DNA from: Geosiphon pyriformis
Lineage: Eukaryota > Glomeromycota > Glomeromycetes > Archaeosporales > Geosiphonaceae
Direction: 5' to 3'
Assembly: GCA_016748015.1 (NCBI GenBank)
Contig: JAAOMT010000571.1
Coordinates: 561,095-625,094, forward strand
Length of the DNA stretch: 64,000 nt
Positions 1 through 11,396 of this stretch are shown piece after piece (the stretch's first letter is position 1; each line of letters begins with the position of its first letter). Under the pieces are notes generated by a model. It searched no databases. It saw only the letters and a list, made by a program, of their open reading frames with translations, and was not told where the DNA came from. A program made the translations under genes and the position numbers.

Positions 1-909
1 TTGTTGTGTAGTGGTGGGTTTTGAGCAAGTGTAAATTTCGTGATGTTTTCCAAAAGGTGAAATGGTAATTGGCTGAGGAAGTTGAAAAATCTGGTGGGAT
101 TCATTTTGTGTATTAAGAACTATGTTTACTGGAACTGTAAATCGTCCAGTTGAACCAAAACCTTGAGTTCCTCTTTCACTTTTTCCCAATTGTTCTCTGT
201 TGTTTACTGATTGTAAACCCGAAATGTTGATTAAAGGTAAGTAAATTGCTTGAGCAATTTTTTCAGCATGTTCAATTTTGAATGGTTTGTCTGTCTCATT
301 CTGTAACATGATGGTAATGTCTCCAGTGTATCCTGCATCTATAACTCCTCCTCTAATATTGATTCTTTTGCTTGCCAATAATAATCTGGAGGCAATTTGA
401 ACCATTGCTCCTGGTGGAATTTCAAGAGCAATTTTTATATTGATTTTTGTTAAAGACTTTGGTTGGAGAATCAAAGTATCTTTTCCTGGGTATCTCAAGT
501 CATATCCAGCATCAATTTCATGTGCTTTTTCTGGTCTGATTCCTTGGCCATGGTTGTCAAAATATTTAAATTGTAAAGGTGGTTGCTTTTCAAGAAGATA
601 GATAGGAGTGGTTGGTAGTTCTTCTACTTGTTCAGATACTCCAAATTCGATTTCATTTTCATCATTCTCATCTGGCAGAGGAATGCTAAGAGCATAACAT
701 TCTAAACCCCATTGGTCATTACAAGGCATAACACATTCTTTACACAATTGAATGTTCATTTGTTCTAATTGTTGAATTTGAGCTTTTTTGGTCAGATATG
801 TGTGGCTTGCAATTTGGTAGTAGGTTTCTACTTCATCTTCATAATCAAATCCAGCTAATTCTATGATATACTCAATATATTCAGCTTCTTTCATTTGGTG
901 GACATCTTC
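1..909 (-). CDS. dUTPase domain of family A pol (partial at window edge)
   Basis: This open frame continues from the protease frame after one TAA (910-912) and runs off the window. It carries the five motifs of trimeric dUTPases (dUTP to dUMP plus pyrophosphate) in order: AHEIDAGYDLRYPGKD near 485-530, PPGAMVQIASR, GGVIDAGYTGD with the catalytic Asp and Tyr near 318-353, AEKIAQAIYLPL, and the Gly-rich GTQGFGSTGR near 148-173. All look intact, unlike the versions in families B and C. About 110 residues of linker precede the domain. A retroelement dUTPase would be expected to limit uracil in new cDNA; that role is inferred from lentiviral precedent. Whether it is still expressed cannot be told from sequence. 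Confidence 0.85.
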
Positions 910-2184
910 TTAAGTGGCTCTATTGATTAATGCCATTGCTAAGTCAAAAATCATTTTAGCATTATGAGAATAGTGGTAAAGTTTATTGAGAGCACTGTTG
1001 TATGCTGCATTAAATGGTGTCCCTTTTCTGACTTTTTCCGAAATTGATAGAGCATATTGACAGGTTTGATCACATACTCCTCCTCTCATTGCTACATCAA
1101 TCCAATTGTATTCTTCTGGTAGTATTTCTCCACATGTAAGGCAAGGTGTGTTGTCCCATTTTCCACTTCTTTTTGGAGATCCAAATCGTTTTCTATGGCA
1201 TGTTTTGCAAAAGTAACAGGTACAAGTTTCATATTCCTCTTCTGGAAAAATACATGCTCTCATTAATGAAAGTTTTTTGTTGCAATCTTTACATTTGAGT
1301 GGAATATAGGGTGGTTGTTTCCATGGTTCTGGTGTAGAATATCTAACTTTTTTCCATCCCCTTAATTCTTCAAAAATTTCTTGTTCTGTTTCTTCAGCCC
1401 AATTAGATGTTGATCCAAGAGCCATGTAGGTTTCAGTAAGTGGCATTTCTTTTTCCTCTTCAAATTCAAATACTGGAGCTTTTTCTGATCGTTTGTTAAA
1501 GGTACTACAGGTTGCAGGTACTATGGTATATTGTCCTTGGTATGAGATTTTAAGTTCTTGAGTTTCCCAGTTCAGGTTTGCATTGGCCTTGAGAAGCCAA
1601 TCATTTCCGACTAGAGCTTGGTATTGGGGTGCATCCATAACAAGAACTTTAACTGGAATGGTGATTCCATCAATTGAAAAAAAGAAATTATTAATTTCTC
1701 CTACTGAAGTCTTTTTCATATCATTAGCTGTGACAATAACTGTTTGAGCTGGTCTGTTTACGTTTCGTTTGAGTTGTTGTATCAGCTGGTAAGTGATGAT
1801 ACTTTCAGCCAATCCACTATCTAAGATTAAGTGAATGGGTTTTTTTTCCACTGTAGCTTCTGTGTACATAGCAGTAATTGCTTTTTGTTCATTAACTGCT
1901 GCATTACTAAGCAGAAATGGTGATTCATTTGCTTCACATTCAAATAGAAATATATCTGACAGGTTAGCATTTTGGGCAATTTGAGCTGGTGGAATGGTGT
2001 GGTTGAAAAGATTTGATTTTAGCACTGCAACTTCATCTTCAGAAAGTGTAGTTTGTTGAAAATCCGATTCCTCTGATATTGTAAGATAATTGGGTTGAGT
2101 GTGATAGTGATTGGGTCTTTGCTGACCTGAATTTCGAGGAACCAACTGGTTATTTGGATTGATTCTATTGTGGTTATTCTGCAA
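910..2184 (-). pseudogene. Aspartic protease plus Cys-rich module, family A pol
   Basis: The frame has no initiator: it starts directly after a TAA that sits where a Gln codon is likely, and ends at TAA 910-912 with the same frame continuing into dUTPase. The retropepsin active site reads LILDSG about 120 residues in, followed by the usual hydrophobic flap region and a GNDWL motif. A Cys-rich stretch follows (about 1300-1050): CKDC, then CTCYFCKTC, CLTCG, and a final CDQTCQY. This spacing suggests zinc binding and recurs in families B and C. Protease role (polyprotein maturation) is family knowledge; the Cys-rich module has no function I recognise. Confidence 0.8.
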
Positions 2185-2189
2185 TTAAT

Positions 2190-3920
2190 TTTGGGGTGTG
2201 AATTGGTTATGTTGAACCAATCTTCTTGCTGGTGCTTGATATTGTTGAGTGGGTGGTATCTGATATGGCTGAATTGGTAAAGGTTGCTGATATTGTTGCT
2301 GCATTGATTGTGGAGCTGGTGGGTAGTAGTTTTGATTTTGTGGTCTTAGTGAATAATAGGTTGGTGGTGGAGATTGGTAATAGGATTGTTGTGGTGAAAA
2401 GTAATGTTAATTACTCCTGTTTTGTTGGTCTCTTTGTAATTTCCTACAATCTCATTTCCAGTGTCCTGGAATTCCACAATAATGACAATTTTGAGATTGG
2501 TTGTTGGATGGTAATCCAAAATTGTTTTGGTTGCATCATTGTGGTGGTTGATATCTTTGTGGTTGTTGCTGCTGTTGTTGTTGGTTTGTAAAATAGCTTT
2601 CAACTTTCTTTGTGAGTTGGTCTATCTTTTCTTCAGCTGCTGAGCTGGTTTCTCCAATTGCAAGGTTTACAAGCTTGGTGTGATTTGCTTCTTCCATTGC
2701 CATTTCATAGCTCTTTGCATGTCTAATAGCAGTTGCTAAGTCTGCTGGAGCATGTGGACAGACTTTCTTAATCAGTTTGTCTTTTAACTCTGCTATAAAC
2801 TGATCCAGAATTTGAACATCAGAATAGTAGTCATTGGTTTCCAATTGTCAGATTCGTCTGAGAAGTTTGTTAAATCTTCCAAGATAGGTCATAACAGATT
2901 CAGATGTTTCTTGTTTGATATTGTGAAAGCAGTTTTTGAGAGTAATAGAGGTATTGTTGTCGGTGAATTGTTGTAAAAAAGCATTTTTGAATGCTTGCCA
3001 GTTTTCAAATGGTTCTTCTAAATTTTCAAACCATTTTTCTGCTGTTCCTTGGAGAAAGTAGGAAATTGTTTTAAGCATTTTTGCTGCAATCCAACCATTT
3101 GCATCTCCTGCTTTTTGAATCTTGTCAAGCCATTCTTGAGAACTGGTGTTATTGTTTTCACCAGTGAATTCTGGGATTTTTGCAATGTAAGCAGTTGCCA
3201 TTTCTTCTTCATTTTCGGTAATTTTTTCTGGTTCTGATTTAGTTTCTTCACTTTTCAAGCTTTCTGAATAATTACTTTTGTTTTCCTGTAAGTAATCAAT
3301 GATATTGGCACTTGTTGATATTGGTTCTTGCTGTTGAGTAAAGTTTCTAGCTGACTGAAAATCTTCTGGTCTGGAGAAGTGGTTGAGTGATGAATTTGGT
3401 GTTTGTGGCTGAACAAGTGAAATTAGAAATTTGGTGTAATAGAAAGTGGTAATTGGACACTGGTTTTTTGTTCAGGTGTTTGCAAGTGTTTGGCAGTTGT
3501 CTTTTGTAGTGTTGGAGTGTTTGGAGTGGTTTTTGAGTATTGCTTCAATCTTTGTTTGCCTTTGTTGCTTGTTTCTGTCTCTGATTCAAAGTCAAATGAG
3601 TATTTAGACTGTACTGGGTATTTTTCTTTACAATACTCAATAATGTTAAAATTAAGTTCTTGAAAGTAGGTAGCAAGTGTTTCACTATTCAGGTCTTCTG
3701 TTTCTAATTGTGAATAATGCACTAAATTATTGTAGAGATTGCTTCTAACTTCTGAAATGTTGTAGTTTGCAAAAAGATAATTGTTGATGCAGTTTTTAAT
3801 GTATTGGTATACTGATTTCTTGACAACTTCAATTCCGTCTGAAATGTTGAATCTTTGCTTGCAGTGGGTGTAAATTGACTGGTAATACTTTAGAGTTGCT
3901 GTGTCTGGTGTGGTCGCCAC
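2190..3920 (-). pseudogene. Gag-like region, family A copy 1
   Basis: An N-terminal gag segment (3920-3423) opens at GTG rather than ATG and contains no Met. A capsid-like segment (3258-2848) contains the Trp/Leu-rich retrotransposon gag core (for example AEKWFENL). A downstream segment (2844-2536) ends in a Gln run. A CX2CX4HX4C zinc knuckle, CHYCGIPGHWK then stop then DC, lies at about 2445-2485. Breaks are mostly single stops at codons where related copies have Trp, Arg or Gln. Gag would form the particle and package RNA. The segment order and the knuckle make the call firm; the exact protein boundaries are not recoverable. Confidence 0.75.
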
Positions 3921-3965
3921 TTTGAATTTGTTGTTGCTGTGTTATTTTCGTAAGAGAGCACCAAA

Positions 3966-4936
3966 TGTTACTGGAGGTTTTTGGTCTCTTTTCTTAAATG
4001 TTGTTGATGCCTGTTTGTTGTGAATTCACGTTTTCTGGATGTGGTTGAACCTCCAATAACTGAATTTATCTTCAAATTATCTCCTATAATTTGAACTGTT
4101 GGGCTTATAAGTGAAATGACCAATTCCCTGCCAGTTACTTTATGTAATTACATTGTAGTAAATGTCAACTCTTTCCCAGGAATTGCTTGTCTGGAAGCTC
4201 ACTGAAAATGTGTAGTTACTTTGCTGTAAAAGTCAACTCTTCTACAGGAATCTTGTCTGTAGGCTACCCTAATAATTGTAATAAGAAAAAAAAATAAAAA
4301 TAAAAGAAATGTAAAAGAAATAGAATTTTGTTAAGGGAAACGTTTTCTATCCAGGCCTGGAGTCACTAACAGTTTACTGAAATTGGTAGCTAATCAATTT
4401 CAAAACGTTAGTTGGGTTTTGAGAATTTTCCAAGTGTAATAATTAAAGAATTTGGTTTTTCGAATTATTTGATATTTATTTCTTTTTGTGTGTGTAGGAA
4501 TGGTTCTAAGTGATAAATCTAAAGTAAGATACATTTTCCAGAAGAGAAAAGCTCTTCTTTTATACAACTTGTTGTAGTATTAGTCTATGAACTTGCATTT
4601 TTTCTCTTTGCTCAAATTTTGGCGAACTAAAGATACGTTTTGATGAACTACAAGTTATTTCACTAAACTATTGATTAATTTGGGTGAACTATTCATAATT
4701 TCGGCAAATTTCTGTAAATTTCGGCGAATTTTTGAATGTTACAAAGTTCAGAGTATTGTGTAATTTGATCATCCTACTTTCTGTTATACTAATTAGATTA
4801 TTTTAATTGAATTGTAATATGTGATAATTGATTAAATAATAAATGATAATTTGAAATGATATTAATATACTAATAAATTATAAGAATTATAAGGGTAATT
4901 TCATGCTAATTAATAGCTAAAATTCTACTGGTAACA
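3966..4936 (-). repeat. LTR of family A copy 1 (971 bp)
   Basis: The repeat has TGTTAC...GTAACA ends. On the minus strand its 3' end is followed by two bases and a TGGTGCTCTC primer-binding site. It is clearly homologous in inverted orientation to 7679-8645, and to the decayed relics at 50.4-50.75 kb and 57.66-58.46 kb. The outer end abuts a gag remnant, placing the insertion inside another retroelement. Confidence 0.85.
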
Positions 4937-5180
4937 CCATACTCAAGCCGTTAATCTGGCTATCAATAGAACATCTGATATTAACACAAAAATAATGCAA
5001 TTAAGTGAGAAATTAATTCAAAAAATTGAGGAATTTTTAGCCAGTACTGTAGGACCCTACAAGCCATTACAATGAAAGAATAGTAATAACAACAGACATC
5101 AACAATAACAGAATCATCAGCAACAACAACAATCTTAGAAATTCAATCTTTGTAATTGTTACTATTGCCAGTATTACCGG
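4937..5180 (+). pseudogene. Gag C-terminal relic with damaged zinc knuckle
   Basis: The plus-strand frame begins HTQAVNLAIN, matching the NHTQAVNLVMN of family C gag and the NHTKLVNLAIG of family A gag. It continues through the coiled LSEKLIQKIEEF segment and a Gln/Asn-rich stretch to CYYCQYYRIKAMD, a zinc-knuckle remnant. Several TAG/TGA/TAA stops interrupt it. The left edge is cut exactly at the family A LTR. The right edge runs into the 0.9-kb direct repeat. Confidence 0.65.
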
Positions 5181-6086
5181 ATAAAAGCTATGGATTTGTA
5201 ACTTCTTAGCAACAACAATAACTTTCACCTGGAATACACATTATCATGATTATGCTATGGACTATAGCATATCATAGATGTATGGACTATTTCAGTAAGT
5301 GGGAGAGCAAAAAGGGGTATGTGATAATGTTATTAAAAGTGAAAGAAAGTATTGTTATTATTATTTGTTTTGGGCAAGAACCAGTCTTAGGTATTTGAAA
5401 AGGGGAAAAGAGAAGTCACATCTCTTTATATGTATCAGAAGCACAACCAGCAACAAAGAGTGAAACCAACTACTCAAAGAAATATGTAACCAGAATTTTT
5501 TCAATTAGTTGTCGAAAGGATGTGGTGTTCAAATGCCCACTTTGAAAATGAAGTTATAAGAATTATAAAAAGAATTATGAAAGTCAAACATAACTGAAAT
5601 AGATTTTGTTTAAACTTTTTATTGTTGAGACCACTCTCTAACAATGTGATACTTTATTACTTATTTTTATATTTAACAATTTGTTTAGTGAAACAAGACT
5701 TAATGTGAAATGATGATAACACATGATTTAAAAGATCAAAAATAATAGAACAACTTGAAATGGTAATAACAAATAAGTAAAAGATTATAAACAACATGAT
5801 TCCAAATAATAATAAGGAATATGAGGAGACATACTTGAGATTGTGATGACAAGTATTTAAAGCATAGAAAGGGAAAAGAGTGTGTAAAAAGTAGAGGAAA
5901 GGACTAACTGCTCACTATAAAATTATAGCAAAGAGTTGGCTTAGTATTGAACTGATACTTTTCTGAGCTGACAGAGAGGCTATATATATAGCTAAATTAC
6001 ATCCAATCTACATACTATATTATAACTATTTAAAATACATCAATTATTTATATACATTTAATTAATCAATTCATGATGAGCTTACT
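5173..6086 (+). repeat. 0.9-kb direct repeat, copy 1
   Basis: This 914-bp segment recurs nearly intact at 6733-7647, from ATTACCGG to AGCTTACT. It contains imperfect palindromes near its start (a ...GCTATGGACTATAGC... hairpin) and a TATATATATAG promoter-like stretch near its end. No convincing protein is encoded. Its first codons overlap the gag zinc-knuckle relic. It could be an LTR pair of a small non-autonomous element or a segmental duplication; no clear TG...CA ends or target duplication were found. Confidence 0.75.
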
Positions 6087-6732
6087 CAGTCTGTTATTTA
6101 TTCAAAAGCTAATAATTTAGATAATCAGATTTTAGATGGCTTGATCTAGAACATTAATTGTAAATTAATGATACCAATTGTGATTATGATCAACATAATC
6201 AGAAGTAGATCAATTGATTACATTTCTTGGTAACTACTTTTAACCATTGATTACAAATCTGGAATGTTAGATTGTTTTAATAAGGGTGTATGAGAATTTT
6301 GGAGTATAACAAAACCTGTTGTTATCTGATTACATGCATCAATCATTCATTTCCATTGGTGTTTCTTAGTTTGCCAAGATTTCTTTATATCCAACTTAGT
6401 TAAATTGTTGGATTGTGCTATATTTTTTTGTTGTAATTAGATTGATTGCTGATCATTTATTTCCAGATTGCTGGCTGATTTTGTTGATTAAGTGTGATGA
6501 TGTAGGCTTTTTTTGCATGATTTTGATGTTAATTTTCATTGTATGTGTTGTAATTTTTGCATTGAAAAATGAGAAAATCTTCCGGTAACATTTTCTCTAT
6601 CTTTGAAAAATGAGCTCCTGCAAATTGTTAAATTTTTCTTCCTCTCTAGGAAAAATCAAAGTCTTCTGAGATATCTAAAGGTTATTTAAATATTCATAGT
6701 TGTCTCCATACTGACAACAAAAAGCACCATAT
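6087..6732. other. Spacer between the two direct repeats, no gene seen
   Basis: This is 646 bp of AT-rich sequence with stops in all frames. I recognised no protein, RNA or repeat signature here. If the flanking repeats are LTRs this would be the internal region of a small element, but no primer-binding site follows copy 1. Confidence 0.5.
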
Positions 6733-7647
6733 ATTACTGGGTGAAAGCTATGAATTTGTAACTTCTTAGCAATGACAATAACTTTCACCTAGAACACACA
6801 TTATCATGATTATGCTATGGACTATAGCATATTATGGGTGTATAGACTATTTCAGTAAGTGGGAAAGCAAAAAGAAATACGTGATAATGTTATTAAAAGT
6901 GAAAAAAAGTATTGTCATTATTATTTGTTTTTGGGCAAGAACCAGTCTTAGATATTTGAAAAGAGGAAAAGAGAAGTCACATCTCTTTATATGTATCAGA
7001 AGCACAACCAGCAATAAGGAGTAAAACCAACTACTCAAAGAAATATGTAACTAGAATTCTTTCAATTAGTTGTCAAAAGGGTGTGGTGTTCAAATGCCTG
7101 CTTTGAAAATGAAGTTATAAGAATTATAAAAAGAATTATAAAAGTCAAACATAACTGAAATAGATTTTGCTTAAACTTTTTATTGTTAAGACTACTCTCT
7201 AACAATGTGATACTTTATTACTTATTTTTATATTTAACAACTTGTTTAGTAAAACAAAACTTAATGTGAAATGATGATAACACATGATTTGAAAGATCAG
7301 AAATAATAGAACAACTTGAAATGATGATAACAAATAAGTAAAAAATTATAAACAACATAATTCCAAATAGTGATAAGGAATATGGGAAGACATATTTGAG
7401 ATTGTAATGACAAGTATTTAAAGCATAGAAAGGGAAGAGAGTGTGTAAAGAGTAGAGAAAAAGACTAACTGCTCACTATAAAACTATAGCAAAGAGTTGG
7501 CTCAGTATTGAACTGATACTTTCTTGAGCTAACAGAGAGGCTATATATATAGCTAAATTACATCAGATCTACATACTATATTATAACTATTTAAAATACA
7601 TTAATTATTTATATACATTTAATTAATCAATTCATGATAAGCTTACT
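6733..7647 (+). repeat. 0.9-kb direct repeat, copy 2
   Basis: It is collinear with 5173-6086 and differs mainly by scattered transitions and single-base indels. It includes the same GGTGAAAG...CTTTCACC and GCTATGGACTATAGC inverted motifs and the TATATATATAG stretch. Its end lies about 30 bp before the second family A LTR. Confidence 0.75.
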
Positions 7648-7678
7648 TGGAATTATCAAATGAAATTAGAGATATTGT

Positions 7679-8645
7679 TTAGCATGAAATTACCCTTATA
7701 AATCTTATCATTAATTAGCATATATTATTGTTTTAAATTATCACTTATTACATTAGCAGAATATCCGAAATTATTATTTAATTAATAACCCAATTTGTAC
7801 ATAACACAAATGTAATCTAATTGTAATGATCAATTATGCAATACACCAAACTATGTAATATTCAAAAAGTTCACCAAAATTTGTAAGAAATTTGCCAAAA
7901 TAATTGATAGTTTGCCGAAATATCTAATAGTTTGCAGAAATAACTTGTAGTTTGCTGAAATGTATCTTTAGTTTAGCAAAATTATAGAAAATAGCAAAGT
8001 TCAAGTTCATAGAATAGTGTTATAACAAGTTGTATAAAAAAAGAGCTTCTCTCTTCGAGAAAATGTATCATACTTCAGATTTAATAATTAGAATTATCCT
8101 TTATATACAAAAACAAAATAAATATCAAATAATTTGAAAAACCAAATTCTTTAATTATTTGCACTTGGAAAATCCCCAAGAACCCAACTAACATTTTGAA
8201 ATTGATTAGCTATCAATTTCAGTAAACTGTTAGTGACTCCAGGCCTGGATAGAAAACGTTTTCCTTGACAGAATTCTATTTCTTTTACATTTTTTTTTAT
8301 TTTTCTTTTCTTTTCTTTTCTTTTATTAGTATAGTCATTAGAGTAGCCTATAGACGAGAATTCCTGTAGAAGAGTTGACTTTCACAGCAAAGTAACTACA
8401 CATTTTTAGTGAGCTTCCAAATGAGCAATTCCTGAGAAAGAGTGACATTTACTACAACGTAACTACATAGAAGTAACTGGCAAGAAATTGGCCATTCCAC
8501 TTATAAGCCCAGCAGTTCAAATTATAGGAGATAATTTGAAGATAAATTCAGTTACTGGAGGTTCAACCACATCCAGAAAACGTAAATTCACAGCAAACAG
8601 GCATCAACAACATTGAAGAAAAAAGACCAAAAACCTCTGGTAACA
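7679..8645 (+). repeat. LTR of family A copy 2 (5' end slightly truncated)
   Basis: Plus-oriented and homologous to the reverse complement of 3966-4936. It ends in GGTAACA at 8645, directly before a TTTGGTGCTCTC primer-binding site. The first roughly 27 bp present in copy 1, including the TGTTACC terminus, are missing or altered. Confidence 0.85.
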
Positions 8646-8647
8646 TT

Positions 8648-8660
8648 TGGTGCTCTCCCA
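8648..8660 (+). promoter_or_regulatory. Primer-binding site, family A copy 2
   Basis: TGGTGCTCTCCC begins two bases after the LTR end, the normal place for pairing with a tRNA 3' CCA end. Copy 1 has the same TGGTGCTCTC on the minus strand and family C has TGGTGCTTCC. The tRNA species was not identified. Confidence 0.65.
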
Positions 8661-8690
8661 CAGAAATAACACAGTAACAACAAATTCAAA

Positions 8691-9098
8691 GTGGCGACCA
8701 CATCAGACACAACAACTCTAGAATATTACCAGTCAATTTACACCCACTACAAGCAAAGATTCAACATTCCAGACGGAATTGAAGTTGTCAAGAAATCAGT
8801 ATACCAATACATTGAAAACTGCATCAACAATTATCTTTTTGGAAATTACAATATCTCAGAAGTTAGAAGCAATCTTTACAATAATTTAGCACACTCTTCA
8901 CAGTTGGGAACTGAAGACCTTAACAGTGAAACACTTGCCACTTACTTTCAAGAACTTAATTTTAACATTATCAAGTACTGTGAAGAAACATACCCAGTGC
9001 AGTCTCAATACTCCATTGATTTTGAATCAGAGACAGAAACAAGCAACAAAGGCAAACACAAATTGAAGCAATACTCAAAAACTATTGTTACAAGTTAA
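8691..9098 (+). pseudogene. Gag N-terminal fragment, family A copy 2
   Basis: The 135-codon frame opens at GTG (AAAGTGGCGACC context) with an in-frame TAA nine codons upstream and no Met anywhere. It matches the copy 1 gag N terminus almost residue for residue through ESETETSNKGK, then loses homology near 9090, so the element is 3'-truncated here. The predicted segment is helical and acidic to polar, with no motif of known function beyond gag kinship. Confidence 0.75.
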
Positions 9099-9416
9099 CA
9101 AATCTTAAATTAATCAAAATAACAATACTAAAAAAATTGAAAGTATTTTTAATATCATTAAATAATATGCCAAGAAAAATATTATAAAGTACAATAAAAA
9201 TAAAAAAAAAACCAGAAACTATTATAAAAATTTTGTAATCTTAAGTAAAATCAAAAAAAACTATTAATAAAAACTTTAACAACAATAATTAAACAAGTTT
9301 TAAAAGCAAGATTTATATAAAACAACTTAATATTGTCTTTTAAAATTAATTTAAGTCTAAAAAAACCAAACAACAAATAAAAAAAATAAAAATATATATA
9401 TATATATATATATATA
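9099..9416. other. AT-rich spacer with (TA)n microsatellite
   Basis: This is low-complexity A/T sequence between the truncated family A copy and LINE1, ending in a pure TA run at about 9392-9416. I see no gene. Confidence 0.7.
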
Positions 9417-9550
9417 AAACTTTTTTCTCTCCTTCGTCCCAAATTCCTGAAAAAAAGTCAAATTTTGTAAGAAGGTTTTTCTGTTTTTGCATACTGTCTT
9501 CCACTATTTCACAAGAAACAAATCCTTTTGTTGTTAGACCAGCTGCCACT

Positions 9551-11392
9551 ATAAGTGGTCCTAGTGTTAAAAAAAGGTCAATCAGAGTCTTGATTGCTAG
9601 TTCAATTGGTGGAGGTTCAACTCAAAATGTCAAAAAGTCTCTCAGTGGTGTCAAACTCTCAAGTGCGGATAAGAATCTCAAAGATAGTGGGTCTGTTTGT
9701 ATGGATGGGCAGTTTGCTAGCATGGACATGGATGAAGAAGTCTCTGATGGTAATGGCGCGTCTAACTCCCAGATGAATACGTTCAATGCAAAGTGTTTCA
9801 ATACTGGTGCAGCTATCAGTTCCCTTATCAGCACTATTAGTTATGACATGGATGATAAGGAGGAAGTTTTTCTTCCTCTCCATTTGTCTTTCTCTTTAGA
9901 AAAAGTGTGAGTGGACCCCAAAATTGTTAAGTCTCAGGTGGAAGTCACTGTGAAAAAGTCGTTTGCTTTGGACATCAACCTATCTGTTGTGGAGGAGAAG
10001 TCAGCTATGGCCAAGACTCAGGTTATCAGAAAGTTATTTTCAACAATCAATAGTTTTGGGGGGGCCACCACTCCCTCAAAATTTGAAGGAATCATCCAAT
10101 CAACATTTACTTTATTTGAAAACATGAAAAAGGCCATGTTATTGGCCAGAGAAAACAACATCATAGTAAACAGCGATCTTAAGAGACAAGGAGTTCACTC
10201 AGATTGGACTGTAGTCATCAAGAAAATTTCCATGAATATGCCAAAAAAAATGATCATTGCCGCAGTATCCAAGTTTGGTCAAGTGGTGTCAATCCGAGTA
10301 CAACTCATTGAGCTGTGGCAGAAGACTGTGGTGGAGTTTGCTGAATCAAGTTAGGCAGATCAGTTGGCAGTTAAGTGGTCATTCTTAATCAGGAAAGATT
10401 TAATGTGTATGGCCAAAACTGTGAGAGATCATAAAACATAGGCATCTAGAGATTAGTATAGGGTGTTTTTGTTTACTTTGCCAGTGGGAACAACAGCTCA
10501 TGATCTTGGCAATCTTTTGGTAGGGGCTGGTGGGAAAACTTGTGTCATAAATCGATTCTTAGATACTGGTAATAGGGTTTGTTGTGCTGTGATTTGTTTT
10601 GAAAATGATGAGGAATTGGAGTCTGCATTTTGTATGGAGCCTATTTTTGGTGGGGTGAAACTGTTTTGGGTTAGATTGGACATGGTCTGGTGTGAACGGT
10701 GAGGGGAACTTGATCATTCTGTTCTAGAGTGTAATGCTGGGACCTCAACATCTCCTACTCTTTTTAAGTCATTTAAAAGGGTTGTCTCTGATGAGAATCA
10801 CCTCTAATTGGCCAAGCTGTATGTGAAAAAAGATGTGCCTATCTTCAGACCGGCTGTATTCAGCAGCAAATCATGGGCCCAGGTTGTCTCTCTGGTATCT
10901 TCTTCTAATGGTTCTCACTTTGGTTTTGGTCCTGGTTTTAGCTCTTTTTCTGGTGTCTCAGGTGTGGTTGGTCACTTATCTCCTGTGGGTCCTGTTAGTT
11001 CATTTTTGGAAACTCGTCTTACTTTTTTGGAGCACTCTTTGGAACTTTTCACAGATAAGGTGTCTGGTATTATTGACAAACTTGACAGTTTAAACCTGGT
11101 GCCCTTGGCTCTCGCCTCCTCCTCTCAGCCCTTGGTTGTCCCTGGTTCGGTTAATGTGGAATTTGGTTCGGATATGGTTTTGGACAAACTTAAATCTGCA
11201 GTTCCTCCTCCTTCTTTGGTTTTCTCTGGTGCCTCAAGTTTGGGTTCAAGTAGTTCTAAAATTTTGACTTCAAAGGTGGGCTGTTTGGAGTCAAAGTTAA
11301 TGGCTCTTGAAGCCTTGGTTTGTTCAGTATTGGAGAAGTTAGATCAGATGTGTGCTGACTCGGGTTCTGCAGTCTCTTCTGTACCTCAATGA
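9551..11392 (+). pseudogene. LINE1 ORF1 (nucleic-acid-binding protein), broken
   Basis: The likely start codon is ATA at 9551-9553, where LINE3 has ATG; a G-to-A change removed it. Stops follow at about 9908 (TGA where LINE3 has TGG), 10,353 (TAG where LINE3 has CAG) and several more before 10,810. Homology to LINE3 nonetheless runs the full length. The middle holds a CX2CX4HX4C-like knuckle (GELDHSVLEC, about 10,685-10,733) whose second Cys is a stop here but is present in LINE3. The C-terminal third is Ser/Val/Leu-rich and ends in a heptad-like segment. ORF1 proteins of LINEs bind element RNA. Confidence 0.75.
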
Positions 11393-11396
11393 ATAA

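Larger units (their letters stand above)
1..4936 (-). mobile_element. Ty3/gypsy-type LTR retrotransposon, family A copy 1 (partial)
   Basis: Read on the minus strand the order is LTR (4936-3966), primer-binding site, gag, aspartic protease, Cys-rich module and dUTPase. The element leaves the window before reverse transcriptase. The internal region is one nearly continuous gag-pol frame broken by single stop codons, for example TAA at 910-912 and a TAA just upstream of 2184. The LTR end lies inside another copy's gag remnant, so this element was inserted into an older relative. Assignment to Ty3/gypsy rests on the protease and on RT/integrase of the related families B and C in this window. Confidence 0.85.

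Noticed and set aside
8690-8705. TGGCGACC in the gag leader as the primer-binding site
   Set aside because: The LTR ends are fixed by the paired LTRs of family C and by TAACA termini, and TGGTGCTCTC lies directly next to the LTR. TGGCGACC is about 45 bp away and within the conserved gag opening.
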